Assembly: GCA_002256995.1 (NCBI GenBank)
Contig: NCGX01000009.1
Span: forward strand, 1 to 64,000
Length of the DNA: 64,000 nucleotides
Source of the DNA: Hydrogenophilales bacterium 16-64-40
Lineage (GTDB): Bacteria; Pseudomonadota; Gammaproteobacteria; Burkholderiales; Thiobacillaceae
Reading direction: 5' to 3'
Shown here: piece after piece, positions 1 to 8,940 of the stretch
Layout: every line of letters starts with the position of its first letter
Numbering within the stretch: the stretch's first letter is position 1
Program-made: the position numbers and the translations under genes
Notes under the pieces: generated by a model
Told to the model about the DNA's origin: nothing
Database searches by the model: none
Seen by the model: only the letters and a program-made list of their open reading frames with translations

Positions 1-21
1 AACGGCGTCTTTTTCCGCATG

Positions 22-82
22 GCGGCGTTGCTCGTCGTTGCCATAGTCTCGGCTATGTCGCCTCCTCGCGCCTTGCCCTGCG
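22..82 (+). repeat. Copy A of a dispersed hairpin repeat
   Basis: The unit starts with GCGGCGTTGC (22-31), has a 5-bp hairpin CATAG/CTATG (42-46 with 53-57) and ends with CGCGCCTTGCCCTGC (67-81). The same two boxes, with the same 45-base spacing and a different but still paired hairpin, recur at 17452-17511 and inverted at 17346-17400. It lies just downstream of map, so it is in that gene's 3' region. No gene is visible in 1-129. Family name unknown. Confidence 0.6.
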
Positions 83-129
83 AAAAAATCCATCCGTTTC
101 ATCTGTTCTGTTATTTCAAAAGCAGACCA

Positions 130-930
130 CTAGCGAATGCGGTCGGGAACGGCCGGGGTGCCCGCCGACACGGTCAGCACTTCGTAGCCGCTGTCGGTGA
201 CCAGGATCGTGTGTTCCCACTGCGCCGACAGGCTGCGGTCCTTGGTGACGATGGTCCAGCCGTCGGACATCTGGCGGATGTCGCGGCGGCCGGCGTTGAT
301 CATCGGTTCGATGGTGAAGGTCATGCCCGGTTCCAGCACCAGGCCGGTACCGGCCTTGCCGTAGTGCAGCACCTGCGGGTCTTCGTGGAATTCCCTGCCG
401 ATGCCGTGGCCGCAGAATTCACGCACCACGCTGTAGCCGTGGTTTTCGGCGAAGCGCTGGATGGCGTGGCCGATGTCGCCCAGGCGGGCGTCCGGCTTGA
501 CGTGGTCGATGCCGATCCACATCGCTTCGTAGGTCACCTGGATCAGGCGCTTGGCCTGGATCGACACGTCGCCCACCGCGAACATGCGGCTGGTGTCGCC
601 GTGCCAGCCGTCCTTGATGACGGTGATGTCGAGGTTCACGATGTCGCCGTTTTTCAGCACCTTGTCGCTCGGCACACCGTGGCAAATCTGGTTGTTGACC
701 GAGGTGCAGATCGACTTGGGGTAGGGCGCGTGGCCGGAAGGCGCGTAGTTCAGCGGCGCCGGGATGGTGCCCTGCACATTCACCATGTAGTCGTGGCACA
801 GTCGGTCGAGTTCGCCGGTGGTGACGCCGGGTTTGACGAAGGGCGTGATGTAGTCGAGCACTTCCGAGCCGAGTCGGCCCGCAACGCGCATGCCCTCGAT
901 TTCGGCGCCGGTTTTGATGGTGACAGTCAT
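130..930 (-). CDS. map: Methionine aminopeptidase type I
   Basis: This cytoplasmic metalloprotease removes the initiator methionine from nascent proteins. The 266-residue product has the compact type I length. It shows the pita-bread metal ligands: HGVPSDKVL near the start of the catalytic core, the Asp pair in NLDITVIKDGWHGDTS, GHGIGREFHEDP, and the Glu regions EPMINAG and WEHTILVT near the C-terminus. I start at the ATG at 930 (MTVTIKTGAEIEGM), where homology begins; the frame is open further upstream but that part is not conserved. It is divergent from rpsB, as in many betaproteobacteria, but here a decayed two-component locus lies in between. Confidence 0.95.
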   Translation of the reverse strand: MTVTIKTGAEIEGMRVAGRLGSEVLDYITPFVKPGVTTGELDRLCHDYMVNVQGTIPAPLNYAPSGHAPYPKSICTSVNNQICHGVPSDKVLKNGDIVNLDITVIKDGWHGDTSRMFAVGDVSIQAKRLIQVTYEAMWIGIDHVKPDARLGDIGHAIQRFAENHGYSVVREFCGHGIGREFHEDPQVLHYGKAGTGLVLEPGMTFTIEPMINAGRRDIRQMSDGWTIVTKDRSLSAQWEHTILVTDSGYEVLTVSAGTPAVPDRIR

Positions 931-1130
931 GTAACGGGTACTGGAAACAAAGACGCATTCTAGCGCGCCCGGTACCCACCGGAAAACCACGCCAGCGAGC
1001 AGCAATAGAAGGGGACGCGCTGCGGCATCCCCCAATCATGCGGTCAGTCAGGTAAAACCAGGGCTCTACGCTCAATGCATCGACGGCAGCGTGTTCTCGA
1101 TGCGCACGGCGCCTGCGCAGCCAGTCGAGC

Positions 1131-1616
1131 GTGCCCATTCTCATGCTGTCGGCGCGTGGCGAGGAAATCGACCGTGTGGTGGGGCTGGAAATGGGGGCCG
1201 ACGACTACCTGGCCAAACCGTTCAGCCCGCGTGAATTGCTGGCCCGCCTGCGTGCGCTGCTGCGGCGCAGTCGGGGGCAGCCCGAGCCGGCCCCGCAGGC
1301 CGCCCTCCCTGCTTTTGGCCCTTTTCAGCTCGATGCGGCCAGCCACCGGCTCACCAAGGACGGCGTCGAGGTGAAGCTGTCGACTGCCGAGTTTGCCCTG
1401 CTGCGCATCTTCATCGAACATCCGCTGCGGGTCATGTCGCGCGACACCCTGATCGACATGCTGAAGGGCTACGAACGCGATCCGTTCGACCGCCGCGTCG
1501 ACACCCGCGTCACCCGGCTGCGGCGCAAGATTGAACCCAATCCCGGCGAACCGGTTTACATCCGCACCGTGCGCGGCGAGGGTTATTTGTTCAATCCGCG
1601 CGGCGGCGAGGCGTGA
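1131..1616 (+). pseudogene. OmpR-family response regulator, 5'-truncated
   Basis: The frame encodes the second half of a receiver domain (VPILMLSARGEEIDRV, then GADDYLAKPF with the conserved Lys) followed by a full OmpR/PhoB winged-helix DNA-binding domain ending GEGYLFNP. The first 70 or so residues of the receiver are missing, including the acidic pocket and the phospho-accepting Asp. The upstream frame stays open to about 1040 but reads unrelated sequence. There is no good ribosome binding site before the GTG at 1131. It overlaps the following kinase start by 4 bases, the usual operon layout. It is EnvZ/OmpR- or RisA/RisS-like, and probably cannot be phosphorylated. Confidence 0.8.
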
Positions 1617-2969
1617 GGCCGTCGTCGCGCCTGAGCCTGACGCAGCAGAATGCCCTGCTGCTGGTGGTGTTCTTCATCGCGTTCGAACTGGTGACGGCGG
1701 CCGCCACCGCCTATTTCCTCATGTTGCCGATGGCGCGGCGGTCGGCGGCCGACCTGGCCGGCTTGATGACCCTGTCGGCGCAGACCTGGAGCGAACTGCC
1801 GCCGGTCACCCGCCCGGCTTTCGAAATCGAACTGGCGCGTTCGCATGCGCTGGCGCTGCGCGCCGAACCCCCACAGGACGCCGAACCGCCGTCGTGGCGC
1901 GAGCCTTACCTGAACTTCCTGGTGGCCTCCTTGAGCGTACGGGTGGGTACGCCGGTGGCCGCCTCGCGCGAGGAAATTCAGGGCAATGGAAATTCAGGGC
2001 AATGAATGGTTCTGGGTGTCGTTGCCTGCAGGCGACGGACGCCTCTCGGTAGGGCTCCCCCAGAGCCGGATCGGCCCGCGCCCGATTCATGCCCTGCTTG
2101 CCTCGCTGGCCGGTGGGGCGCTGCTGACCCTGCTCGCAGCCTGGTGGCTGGCACGCCGCACCATGCGCCCGCTGCAGTTGCTGCAGCAGGCAGTGACCTC
2201 GCTGGGACGCGGGCAGACGCCGCAGCGCCTGCCCGAAACCGGCCCACGCGAAATCGCCGCCCTGAGCCGCCGCTTCAACGAGATGGCGAAGCAGGTGGAA
2301 GACCTGCTGGCCGCCCGCACCGTGCTCCTGGCCGGCGTGTCGCACGACCTGCGCACGCCGCTGGCACGGTTGCGGCTGGCGGTGGAAATGCTGGTGCGCA
2401 AGCCAAGTCCGGAACTGGCGGCGCAGGTTGAGGGCGACATCGAGGCGATGGACCGTCTGATCGGCGACGTGCTGACGCTGGCGCGCGGCCTGGGTCACGA
2501 AGCGGCCGAGCGGGTGGCACTGCCCGAACTGCTGGCTGACCTGGTGCGCGCCACCCCCGGCGCGGCCGACCGGGTGCAGATCGAGACGGCCGATATCACG
2601 CTCGAGGTGGCCGCCGGTGCGCTGCGCCGCATCCTCTCCAACCTGCTGGAGAACGCGTTGCGCTATGGCGGCGGCCAGCCTGTCACCCTGCATGCCGAGA
2701 TCGTCGACGGCGGCTGCCGCATCGGTGTGCTTGACCGCGGCCCGGGGATTCCGCCGGCGGAGATGGAAACGGTATTCCGTCCGTTTTACCGGCTGGAAGC
2801 CTCGCGCAGCGTCACCACCGGCGGTTCCGGACTGGGGCTGGCGATCGTGCGTCAGCTGGCAGCGGCGCAGGGCTGGCAGGTGTCACTGCAGGCACGCACC
2901 GGAGGCGGCCTGGCTGGAGATTCCATCGCAGCAGGCGGGACAGGCAGGTTGAGGGATGCTTCTTCTTGA
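1613..2969 (+). pseudogene. EnvZ-type sensor histidine kinase, frameshifted
   Basis: This would be the membrane kinase partner of the truncated regulator. The first part (1613-2005, 130 codons) has one membrane segment (about residues 15-38) and a periplasmic region. The rest is in another frame (from about 1986): second membrane segment, HAMP region, HisKA box (GVSHDLRTPLARLRL, with the His), then N box NLLENALRYG, G1 DRGPGIPP and G2 GGSGLGLAIV. The break is a 16-bp tandem duplication at 1973-2004; removing one copy restores a continuous frame reading REEIQGNEWFWV. The C-terminal tail after the G2 box also looks irregular. With the damaged regulator, this looks like a dying system. Confidence 0.85.
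1973..2004 (+). repeat. 16-bp perfect tandem duplication breaking the kinase
   Basis: GAAATTCAGGGCAATG occurs twice in a row (1973-1988 and 1989-2004). Sixteen is not a multiple of three, so the duplication shifts the frame. Deleting one copy rejoins the two kinase segments exactly. Confidence 0.95.
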
Positions 2970-2994
2970 AATGAAAGCCTTATCGAATTAGAAT
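2966..2994 (+). promoter_or_regulatory. Sigma70-type promoter of the rpsB operon
   Basis: TTGAAA (2966-2971), 17-bp spacer, TAGAAT (2989-2994). Predicted transcript start is near 3001, giving a leader of about 115 nt before rpsB. The match and spacing are near ideal for a ribosomal-protein operon. Confidence 0.75.
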
Positions 2995-3001
2995 TGCGGG
3001 C

Positions 3002-3021
3002 TGTCCGAAATGGTTCGGACA
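3002..3021 (+). promoter_or_regulatory. Perfect 8-bp hairpin at the 5' end of the rpsB leader
   Basis: TGTCCGAA, loop ATGG, TTCGGACA. It would sit at the very start of the predicted rpsB transcript. It could stabilise the 5' end or take part in autogenous control by S2, which is known for rpsB leaders in other proteobacteria. Equally, as DNA, it could be an operator palindrome just downstream of the -10 box. Confidence 0.5.
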
Positions 3022-3116
3022 AATTCGCACACCTGTCATTAAAGGGTGGCGGCGCGTTCAGTAAAGCCAACGCGCGGCTGCTGACGGGTGGAGGCTCAAC
3101 CCTTTAGGAGATTTAC

Positions 3117-3872
3117 ATGTCTGTCACCATGCGTCAAATGCTGGAAGCCGGCGTCCACTTCGGACACCAGACCCGCTTCTGGAACCCCAAGATGGCTCCG
3201 TTCATTTTCGGAAACCGCAACAAGATTCATATCGTCAACCTGGAAAAAACGCTGCCGATGTTCCAGGAGGCGCAAAAATTCGTGCGCCAGCTGGCCGCCA
3301 ACAAGGGCAAAGTGCTGTTCGTCGGCACCAAGCGTGCGGCGCGCGACATCGTTCGCGAAGAAGCGCAGCGCGCAGGCATGCCCTACGTCGACAACCGCTG
3401 GCTGGGCGGCATGCTGACCAACTTCAAGACCGTCAAGCTGTCGATCAAGCGCCTCAACGACCTGGAGGCCGCACTGGCCGAGCCGGGCCGTTTGTCGAAA
3501 AAAGAAACCCTCACCATGCAGCGCGAAGCCGACAAGCTGAACCGCAGCCTGGGTGGCATTCGTGAAATGGGCGGCGTCCCTGACGCACTGTTCATCATCG
3601 ACGTCGGCTACCAGAAGGGCGCTGTGGTCGAGGCCAAGAAGCTGGGCATCCCCGTGATCGGCGTGGTCGACACCAACAACAGCCCGGCCGGCGTGGACTA
3701 CATCATCCCCGGCAACGACGACTCGGCGCGCGCGATTCGTCTGTACGCCCGTGGCATGGCTGATGCGGCCCTGGAAGGTCGTGCTCAGGTGATCGGCGAA
3801 ATCGTCGGTGGCGAAGAGTTCGTCGAGATCGAAGAGGAAGAAGAGGAAGAGGGTGGCGTCGCCGCTGAATAA
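3117..3872 (+). CDS. rpsB: 30S ribosomal protein S2
   Basis: S2 is a component of the small ribosomal subunit that joins late in assembly. The 251-residue product shows the S2 core: [22 protein letters not shown] at the N-terminus, [37 protein letters not shown] and [13 protein letters not shown]. The C-terminus ends in a strongly acidic run of Glu residues (about 238-247). A good AGGAG ribosome binding site lies a few bases before the ATG. It is the first gene of the rpsB-tsf-pyrH-frr series, with a strong promoter upstream and an attenuator-like hairpin between it and tsf. Confidence 0.98.
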   Translation: MSVTMRQMLEAGVHFGHQTRFWNPKMAPFIFGNRNKIHIVNLEKTLPMFQEAQKFVRQLAANKGKVLFVGTKRAARDIVREEAQRAGMPYVDNRWLGGMLTNFKTVKLSIKRLNDLEAALAEPGRLSKKETLTMQREADKLNRSLGGIREMGGVPDALFIIDVGYQKGAVVEAKKLGIPVIGVVDTNNSPAGVDYIIPGNDDSARAIRLYARGMADAALEGRAQVIGEIVGGEEFVEIEEEEEEEGGVAAE

Positions 3873-3891
3873 ACGCGACGCGCTGCACTAT

Positions 3892-3912
3892 CGCCGGGAG
3901 GGATTCCCGGCG
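3892..3912 (+). terminator. Stem-loop after rpsB
   Basis: CGCCGGGA (3892-3899) pairs perfectly with TCCCGGCG (3905-3912) around a 5-nt loop. There is no T-run, so on its own it is more likely an RNA 3'-end stabiliser or pause site preceding the next hairpin. Confidence 0.5.
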
Positions 3913-3925
3913 AACGTATTTTGAG

Positions 3926-3946
3926 GAGGGGCCTTGGCCCCTCTTT
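3926..3946 (+). terminator. Rho-independent terminator/attenuator between rpsB and tsf
   Basis: GAGGGGCC (3926-3933) pairs with GGCCCCTC (3936-3943), followed by TTT. It would reduce transcription from rpsB into tsf, as the attenuator between these genes does in E. coli. The short T-run suggests partial termination. Confidence 0.6.
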
Positions 3947-3991
3947 CTGCATAGGCTGAATCAATTTAGTAATTTGGGATAGGAGCACGAA

Positions 3992-4864
3992 ATGGCGGAA
4001 ATCACTGCAAGCATGGTCAAGGAACTGCGCGAAAAAACCGATGCGCCGATGATGGATTGCAAGAAGGCGCTGTCGGAAGCCGGTGGCGACATGCAGAAGG
4101 CGGAAGAGATTCTGCGCGTGCGCTTCGGCAACAAGGCCGCCAAGAGCGCCGGCCGTGTGGCGGCTGAGGGCGTGGTGGCCATCGCGATCAGCGCCGACGG
4201 CAAGTCGGCCGCCATGCTGGAAATCAACTGCGAAACCGACTTTGTGGCGAAGAACGACGATTTCCTGGCGTTGTCGAATGCACTGGCCGAGATGGTGCTG
4301 AACCAGAAGCCGGCCGACGTTGCCGCGCTGTCCGCGCTGCCTTACAAGGGCAGCACGGTGGAGGCGGTGCGGACCGAGCTGGTCGGCAAGATGGGCGAGA
4401 ACATGTCGGTGCGCCGTTTCGTTCGCCTCGACGGCCAGGGCAAATTCGCCAGCTACATCCACGGCAACAAGATCGGCGTGCTGGTCGATGTGAACGGCGA
4501 CGAAGCGCTGGCGCGCGACATCGCCATGCACATTGCGGCGTCCAAGCCGAAGTCGCTGGATGCCTCCGGCGTGCCGCAGGATCTGATCGATACGGAACGC
4601 CGCGTCGCGATCGAGAAGGCCAAGGAAGCCGGCAAGCCGGAAGCCATGCTGGAAAAGATTGCCGATGGCACGGTGCAGAAATACCTCAAGGAAGTCACCC
4701 TGCTGTCGCAGCCCTTCGTCAAGGACGACAAGCAGAGCGTCGAGCAGGTGCTGAAATCGAAGAACTCGCAGTGCCACGGTTTCGTGATGTACGTGGTGGG
4801 CGAGGGCATCGAGAAGAAGGTGACCGACTTCGCCGCCGAAGTCGCGGCGGCGTCCCAGGTCTGA
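3992..4864 (+). CDS. tsf: Elongation factor Ts
   Basis: EF-Ts is the guanine nucleotide exchange factor that recycles EF-Tu-GDP in the cytoplasm. The 290-residue product has the usual length. It begins with the UBA-like domain ([16 protein letters not shown]) and carries the two family signatures [12 protein letters not shown] and [14 protein letters not shown], the latter contacting the EF-Tu nucleotide site. The start is supported by AGGAG 8 bases upstream. It lies 119 bp after rpsB behind an attenuator-like hairpin, and 6 bp before pyrH. Confidence 0.98.
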   Translation: MAEITASMVKELREKTDAPMMDCKKALSEAGGDMQKAEEILRVRFGNKAAKSAGRVAAEGVVAIAISADGKSAAMLEINCETDFVAKNDDFLALSNALAEMVLNQKPADVAALSALPYKGSTVEAVRTELVGKMGENMSVRRFVRLDGQGKFASYIHGNKIGVLVDVNGDEALARDIAMHIAASKPKSLDASGVPQDLIDTERRVAIEKAKEAGKPEAMLEKIADGTVQKYLKEVTLLSQPFVKDDKQSVEQVLKSKNSQCHGFVMYVVGEGIEKKVTDFAAEVAAASQV

Positions 4865-4870
4865 TCGCTG

Positions 4871-5584
4871 ATGGCGCCGGTTCGACGCATCCTGCTGAAG
4901 CTGTCCGGCGAGGCCCTGATGGGGCCGGATGGCTTCGGCTATCACGCTGAAACCATGGCCGGCTTTGTCGGTCAGGTTCGCGAGGTGGTGGCGCTCGGTG
5001 TGCAGGTCGGCATCGTGGTCGGCGGCGGCAATCTGTTTCGCGGCGCCACCGGCGCCTTGTCCGGGATGAACCGCGCCACCGCCGATTCGATGGGCATGCT
5101 GGCCACCGTGATGAATGCGCTGGCCTTCAAGGATGCCTTGCAGCAGGCCGGCGTGGATACGCGGGTGCAGACTGCGGTCCATATCGCGCATGTCGGCGAG
5201 GACTTCGATCGCGACGCGGCGGTGCGCCACCTGGAAGCGGGGCGGGTGGTGATTTTCGGCGGTGGTACGGGCAACCCTTTCTTTACCACGGATACGGCTG
5301 CGGCCCTGCGCGCCGCCGAGATCGGCGCCGATCTGCTGCTGAAGGCGACCAAGGTCGACGGCGTCTACACCGCCGATCCGAAGAAGGACGCAAGCGCCCG
5401 GCGCTACGAGGCGCTCTCTTTCGATGAGGCGATCGCCAATAATCTGGCGGTGCTCGACACCGCCGCTTTTGCCCTGTGTCGCGAACAGAATCTGAACCTG
5501 GTCGTGTTCAATGTCTTCAAGCCCGGCGCGCTGCGTCGCGTGGTGATGGGCGAAGACGAAGGCACGCGCGTGACCTTAAGTTGA
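4871..5584 (+). CDS. pyrH: UMP kinase
   Basis: This hexameric bacterial UMP kinase (amino acid kinase fold) makes UDP from UMP and ATP. The 237-residue product starts [13 protein letters not shown], the ATP-phosphate binding Lys/Gly motif, and has the glycine loop [12 protein letters not shown], the UMP region [15 protein letters not shown] and the Asp/Lys motif [15 protein letters not shown]. It follows tsf by 6 bp and precedes frr by 9 bp, so the three are probably co-transcribed. The gene order is the standard bacterial one. Confidence 0.98.
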   Translation: MAPVRRILLKLSGEALMGPDGFGYHAETMAGFVGQVREVVALGVQVGIVVGGGNLFRGATGALSGMNRATADSMGMLATVMNALAFKDALQQAGVDTRVQTAVHIAHVGEDFDRDAAVRHLEAGRVVIFGGGTGNPFFTTDTAAALRAAEIGADLLLKATKVDGVYTADPKKDASARRYEALSFDEAIANNLAVLDTAAFALCREQNLNLVVFNVFKPGALRRVVMGEDEGTRVTLS

Positions 5585-5593
5585 GGAGTTGAA

Positions 5594-6163
5594 ATGGCTG
5601 AAACCACCATCGCCGAGATCAAGCAAGCCGCCGAACATAAAATGGGCAAGACGCTGGAAGCGTTGAAGAACGATCTGGCCAAGGTTCGCACCGGGCGCGC
5701 CCACACCGGTATCCTCGATCACGTCATGGTCGAATACTACGGCAGCCCGACCGCAGTGCCGCAAGTGGCCAACGTGTCGCTGGTCGACAGCCGCACGCTT
5801 GGCGTGCAGCCGTATGAAAAAACCATGGTCGCCAAGATCGAGAAGGCGATTCGCGATGCCGATCTCGGCCTCAACCCGTCTACCTACGGCGACATCATTC
5901 GAGTGCCGATGCCGTCGCTGACCGAAGAGCGCCGCCGCGATCTGATCAAGGTGGTGCGCAACGAAGCCGAAGCCGCACGCGTCGCGGTGCGCAACATCCG
6001 CCGCGATGCCAACGGCACCGTCAAGGACATGGTCAAGGCCAAGACCGCGACCGAGGACGAAGAGCGCCGCACCCAGGACGAGGTGCAGAAGTTGACCGAC
6101 AAACACATCGGCGAGATCGACAAGATGCTGGCCGACAAAGAGAAAGACCTGCTCGCGGTCTGA
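5594..6163 (+). CDS. frr: Ribosome recycling factor
   Basis: RRF splits the post-termination ribosome together with EF-G. The 189-residue product is slightly longer than the E. coli protein (185). It shows the typical sequence [23 protein letters not shown] in domain I and the conserved [30 protein letters not shown] helix region. A GAGG ribosome binding site precedes the ATG. It continues the rpsB operon, with uppS 11 bp downstream. Confidence 0.98.
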   Translation: MAETTIAEIKQAAEHKMGKTLEALKNDLAKVRTGRAHTGILDHVMVEYYGSPTAVPQVANVSLVDSRTLGVQPYEKTMVAKIEKAIRDADLGLNPSTYGDIIRVPMPSLTEERRRDLIKVVRNEAEAARVAVRNIRRDANGTVKDMVKAKTATEDEERRTQDEVQKLTDKHIGEIDKMLADKEKDLLAV

Positions 6164-6174
6164 GCCGATCCTGC

Positions 6175-6921
6175 GTGTCCACCCTGGCGAAGAAAACGAT
6201 TCCGGCAAGCACCGATGTGCCGCGGCACATCGCCATCATCATGGATGGCAATGGCCGCTGGGCGAAACGCCGGCTGATGCCGCGCGTGGCAGGACATCGC
6301 AAGGGGGTCGAGGCGCTGCGCGGCGTGATACGCGGCTGCGCCGAACGCGGCGTGTCACACCTCACGGTATTTGCCTTCAGCTCGGAAAACTGGCGGCGTC
6401 CGCAGGAAGAAGTCACCCTGCTGATGGAGTTGTTCATGCGCGCGCTGGAGAACGAGGTCGCACGGCTGCATGAAAACGACATCCGCTTCCGCGTCATCGG
6501 CGATCTGTCGGGTTTTTCCAAGCGCATCCAGACCCTGATCCGCGACGCCGAAGCGCTGACGCGCGACAACACCCGTCTCACCTTCACCGTGGCGGCCAAT
6601 TACGGCGGGCGCTGGGACATCGTGCAGGCGGTGAAGAAGTTGATGGCGGCGGGCGTGACGGCGGACGCGCTGGATGAAGCCGCGCTGGCGCAGCAACTCA
6701 GCATGGCCGAAGCGCCCGAGCCGGACCTGTTCATCCGCACCGGCGGCGAACAGCGCATCAGCAATTTCATGCTGTGGCAGCTGGCCTACACCGAACTGTA
6801 TTTCACAGACGCGCTGTGGCCCGACTTCGACGCGGCGGCGCTGGAAGAGGCAATTGCCTCCTACCGCGCCCGCGAACGCCGTTTTGGCCGCACCAGCGAA
6901 CAGGTTCAAACCGCGTCGTGA
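6175..6921 (+). CDS. uppS: Isoprenyl transferase (undecaprenyl diphosphate synthase)
   Basis: This cis-prenyltransferase condenses isopentenyl diphosphate units onto farnesyl diphosphate to make the C55 carrier for peptidoglycan and O-antigen synthesis. The 248-residue product carries [16 protein letters not shown] (catalytic Asp), [23 protein letters not shown] and the C-terminal [18 protein letters not shown]. The start is a GTG 11 bp after frr with only a weak ribosome binding site. The next ATG in frame is inside the conserved core, so the GTG is preferred. It is followed closely by cdsA. Confidence 0.97.
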   Translation: MSTLAKKTIPASTDVPRHIAIIMDGNGRWAKRRLMPRVAGHRKGVEALRGVIRGCAERGVSHLTVFAFSSENWRRPQEEVTLLMELFMRALENEVARLHENDIRFRVIGDLSGFSKRIQTLIRDAEALTRDNTRLTFTVAANYGGRWDIVQAVKKLMAAGVTADALDEAALAQQLSMAEAPEPDLFIRTGGEQRISNFMLWQLAYTELYFTDALWPDFDAAALEEAIASYRARERRFGRTSEQVQTAS

Positions 6922-6943
6922 CGGCATTCGAGGCACTGCATCC

Positions 6944-7750
6944 ATGACACCGCTTTTCAGACGGGTGCTCACCGCCGCGCTGTTGCTGGCCGTGTTCGTG
7001 CCGGCCGTACTGTGGGCGCCTGCGTGGATATGGGCCATCCTGATGGCCGGGCTGATCGGCGTCGCCGCGTATGAATGGGCGCGCCTGAGCCGCTTTCCGC
7101 CGCTGTCCGCGCGTGCCTATGCAGGCCTGCTGACGCTGGCTGCGCTGGTTCTGCCCCCGCTGCTGGGCGCGGACTGGCCGATCTACCAGCGCGCGCTGAT
7201 CCTGCTTGCCGTTGGCTTCTGGCTGGTCGTCGCGCCGCTGTGGCTGCTGGGGCGCTGGCATGCGCCGCAGCCCTTCGTGCGGGCCGTGGTCGGCGTCGTG
7301 GTGCTGGTTCCGACCTGGGCGGCGCTGCTGTATTTGCATGCGCGCGGCCCCGGCGTGCTGCTCGGCGTGATGGCGATCGTGTGGATTGCCGACACCGCCG
7401 CGTATTTCAGCGGTCGCCGCTTCGGCCGCCACAAGCTTGCGCCCGCCATCAGCCCCGGCAAGACCTGGGAAGGCGTGGCGGGGGCGCTCGCCGCGCTCGC
7501 GCTCTATGCCGGTGTCCTCAGTGGGCTGTCCGGGATGCCGCTGCTGTCGCTGCTGCTTGTGGTGTCCGGTCTGCTCTACGTGTCGGTGCTGGGCGACCTG
7601 TTCGAGTCCTGGATCAAGCGTCTTTCCGGCATGAAGGACAGCGGCAGCATCCTGCCCGGTCATGGCGGGGTGCTCGACCGCATCGACGCCCTGACCTCCA
7701 CCCTGCCGATTGCCACCGGCCTGTTGATGTGGCTGGAGCGTTCCGTATGA
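6944..7750 (+). CDS. cdsA: Phosphatidate cytidylyltransferase
   Basis: This integral inner-membrane enzyme makes CDP-diacylglycerol from phosphatidic acid and CTP, the branch point of phospholipid synthesis. The 268-residue product has about eight hydrophobic segments and ends with the full family signature [20 protein letters not shown] followed by [18 protein letters not shown] start at ATG 6944, giving a hydrophobic N-terminus. Its TGA overlaps the ATG of dxr (ATGA at 7747), which indicates translational coupling. Confidence 0.96.
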   Translation: MTPLFRRVLTAALLLAVFVPAVLWAPAWIWAILMAGLIGVAAYEWARLSRFPPLSARAYAGLLTLAALVLPPLLGADWPIYQRALILLAVGFWLVVAPLWLLGRWHAPQPFVRAVVGVVVLVPTWAALLYLHARGPGVLLGVMAIVWIADTAAYFSGRRFGRHKLAPAISPGKTWEGVAGALAALALYAGVLSGLSGMPLLSLLLVVSGLLYVSVLGDLFESWIKRLSGMKDSGSILPGHGGVLDRIDALTSTLPIATGLLMWLERSV

Positions 7751-8940
7751 CGACAGTCGGCATGAAACCGCGCGTCCTCACCGTTCTGGGCGCCACCGGC
7801 ACGATCGGCGTCAATACGCTCGACGTGGTGGCGCGCCATCCCGGGCGCTTCGAGGTTTTCGCCCTGACCGGTGCGACGCAGGTCGAGCGCATGCTCGGGC
7901 AATGCCGCATCCATCATCCGCGCTTTGCGGTGATGAGCGAGCCGGCCGCCGCCGCCGCCTTGCGCGCGCGGGTTGCCGAAGAGGGCCTGACGGTCGAGGT
8001 GCTGGAGGGCGCCGCGGCCCTGATCGAGGTGGCCACCGCACCCGAGGTCGACACCCTGATGGCGGCGATCGTTGGTGCCGCCGGTCTGCCGGCCACGCTG
8101 GCGGCGGCGCAGGCGGGCAAGCGCATCCTGCTCGCCAACAAGGAAACCCTGGTGGTCTCCGGCCAGCTGTTCATGGACGCCATCGCCGCCAGCGGCGCCG
8201 AGCTGCTGCCGATCGATTCCGAGCACAACGCCATCTTTCAGGCGCTGCCGCGCGACTTCAACGGCGACTTCCTGCAGGCCGGGGTGAAGGCGCTGTGGCT
8301 CACCGCCTCCGGCGGCCCCTTCCGCACGTTGTCGGCCGCGGCGATCGCGGCCGCCACCCCCGCGCAGGCGGTGGCGCATCCCAACTGGGTGATGGGGAAG
8401 AAGATTTCGGTCGATTCGGCGAGCCTGATGAACAAGGGGCTTGAGGTGATCGAGGCGCGCTGGCTGTTCAACGCCCGTCCCGAGCAGATCAAGGTGGTGG
8501 TGCATCCGCAGAGCATCGTGCACTCGATGGTTGAATACGCCGACGGCTCGGTGATCGCGCAGATGGGGACACCGGACATGCGCACGCCGATCGCCTACGC
8601 GTTGGGCTTCCCGGAGCGCATCGAGGCCGGCGTCTCCGCGCTCGACCTGATGGGCCGGCAGCTCACCTTCGAGGCGCCCGACACCGCGCGCTTTCCCTGT
8701 CTGCAGCTGGCATTCGACGCGCTCGCCGCCGGCGGCAACGCCGCGGCCGTGCTGAATGCCGCCAACGAAGTGGCGGTCGCGCGCTTTCTCGACGGCGCGG
8801 TGGCGTTTAGCGCCATTGCCGCCAGCATTGCCCACACCCTCGACACGCTGGCGGGCGGGGCGGCCGATACGCTGGACGATCTGCTCGAAGCCGACCGCCA
8901 GGCGCGCAGCGTGGCCGCAACCTATCTGGAGGCGCGATGA
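7747..8940 (+). CDS. dxr: 1-deoxy-D-xylulose 5-phosphate reductoisomerase
   Basis: It catalyses the NADPH-dependent second step of the MEP isoprenoid pathway (DXP to MEP). The 397-residue product has the nucleotide-binding start [15 protein letters not shown], the metal/substrate region [12 protein letters not shown] and [11 protein letters not shown], and the loop [19 protein letters not shown]. The start is chosen at the ATG overlapping the cdsA stop; a second ATG five codons later is also possible. It ends overlapping rseP by 4 bases. Together with uppS this locus links isoprenoid precursor and carrier-lipid synthesis. Confidence 0.97.
   Translation: MTTVGMKPRVLTVLGATGTIGVNTLDVVARHPGRFEVFALTGATQVERMLGQCRIHHPRFAVMSEPAAAAALRARVAEEGLTVEVLEGAAALIEVATAPEVDTLMAAIVGAAGLPATLAAAQAGKRILLANKETLVVSGQLFMDAIAASGAELLPIDSEHNAIFQALPRDFNGDFLQAGVKALWLTASGGPFRTLSAAAIAAATPAQAVAHPNWVMGKKISVDSASLMNKGLEVIEARWLFNARPEQIKVVVHPQSIVHSMVEYADGSVIAQMGTPDMRTPIAYALGFPERIEAGVSALDLMGRQLTFEAPDTARFPCLQLAFDALAAGGNAAAVLNAANEVAVARFLDGAVAFSAIAASIAHTLDTLAGGAADTLDDLLEADRQARSVAATYLEAR

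Noticed and set aside
1806-2693. Minus-strand frame opposite the kinase remnant
   Set aside because: The opposite strand shows unmistakable histidine kinase boxes; the reverse frame is a shadow.
3785-5230. Long minus-strand frame across the rpsB end, tsf and pyrH
   Set aside because: It crosses three well-supported genes and an attenuator region; no domain or ribosome binding site supports it.
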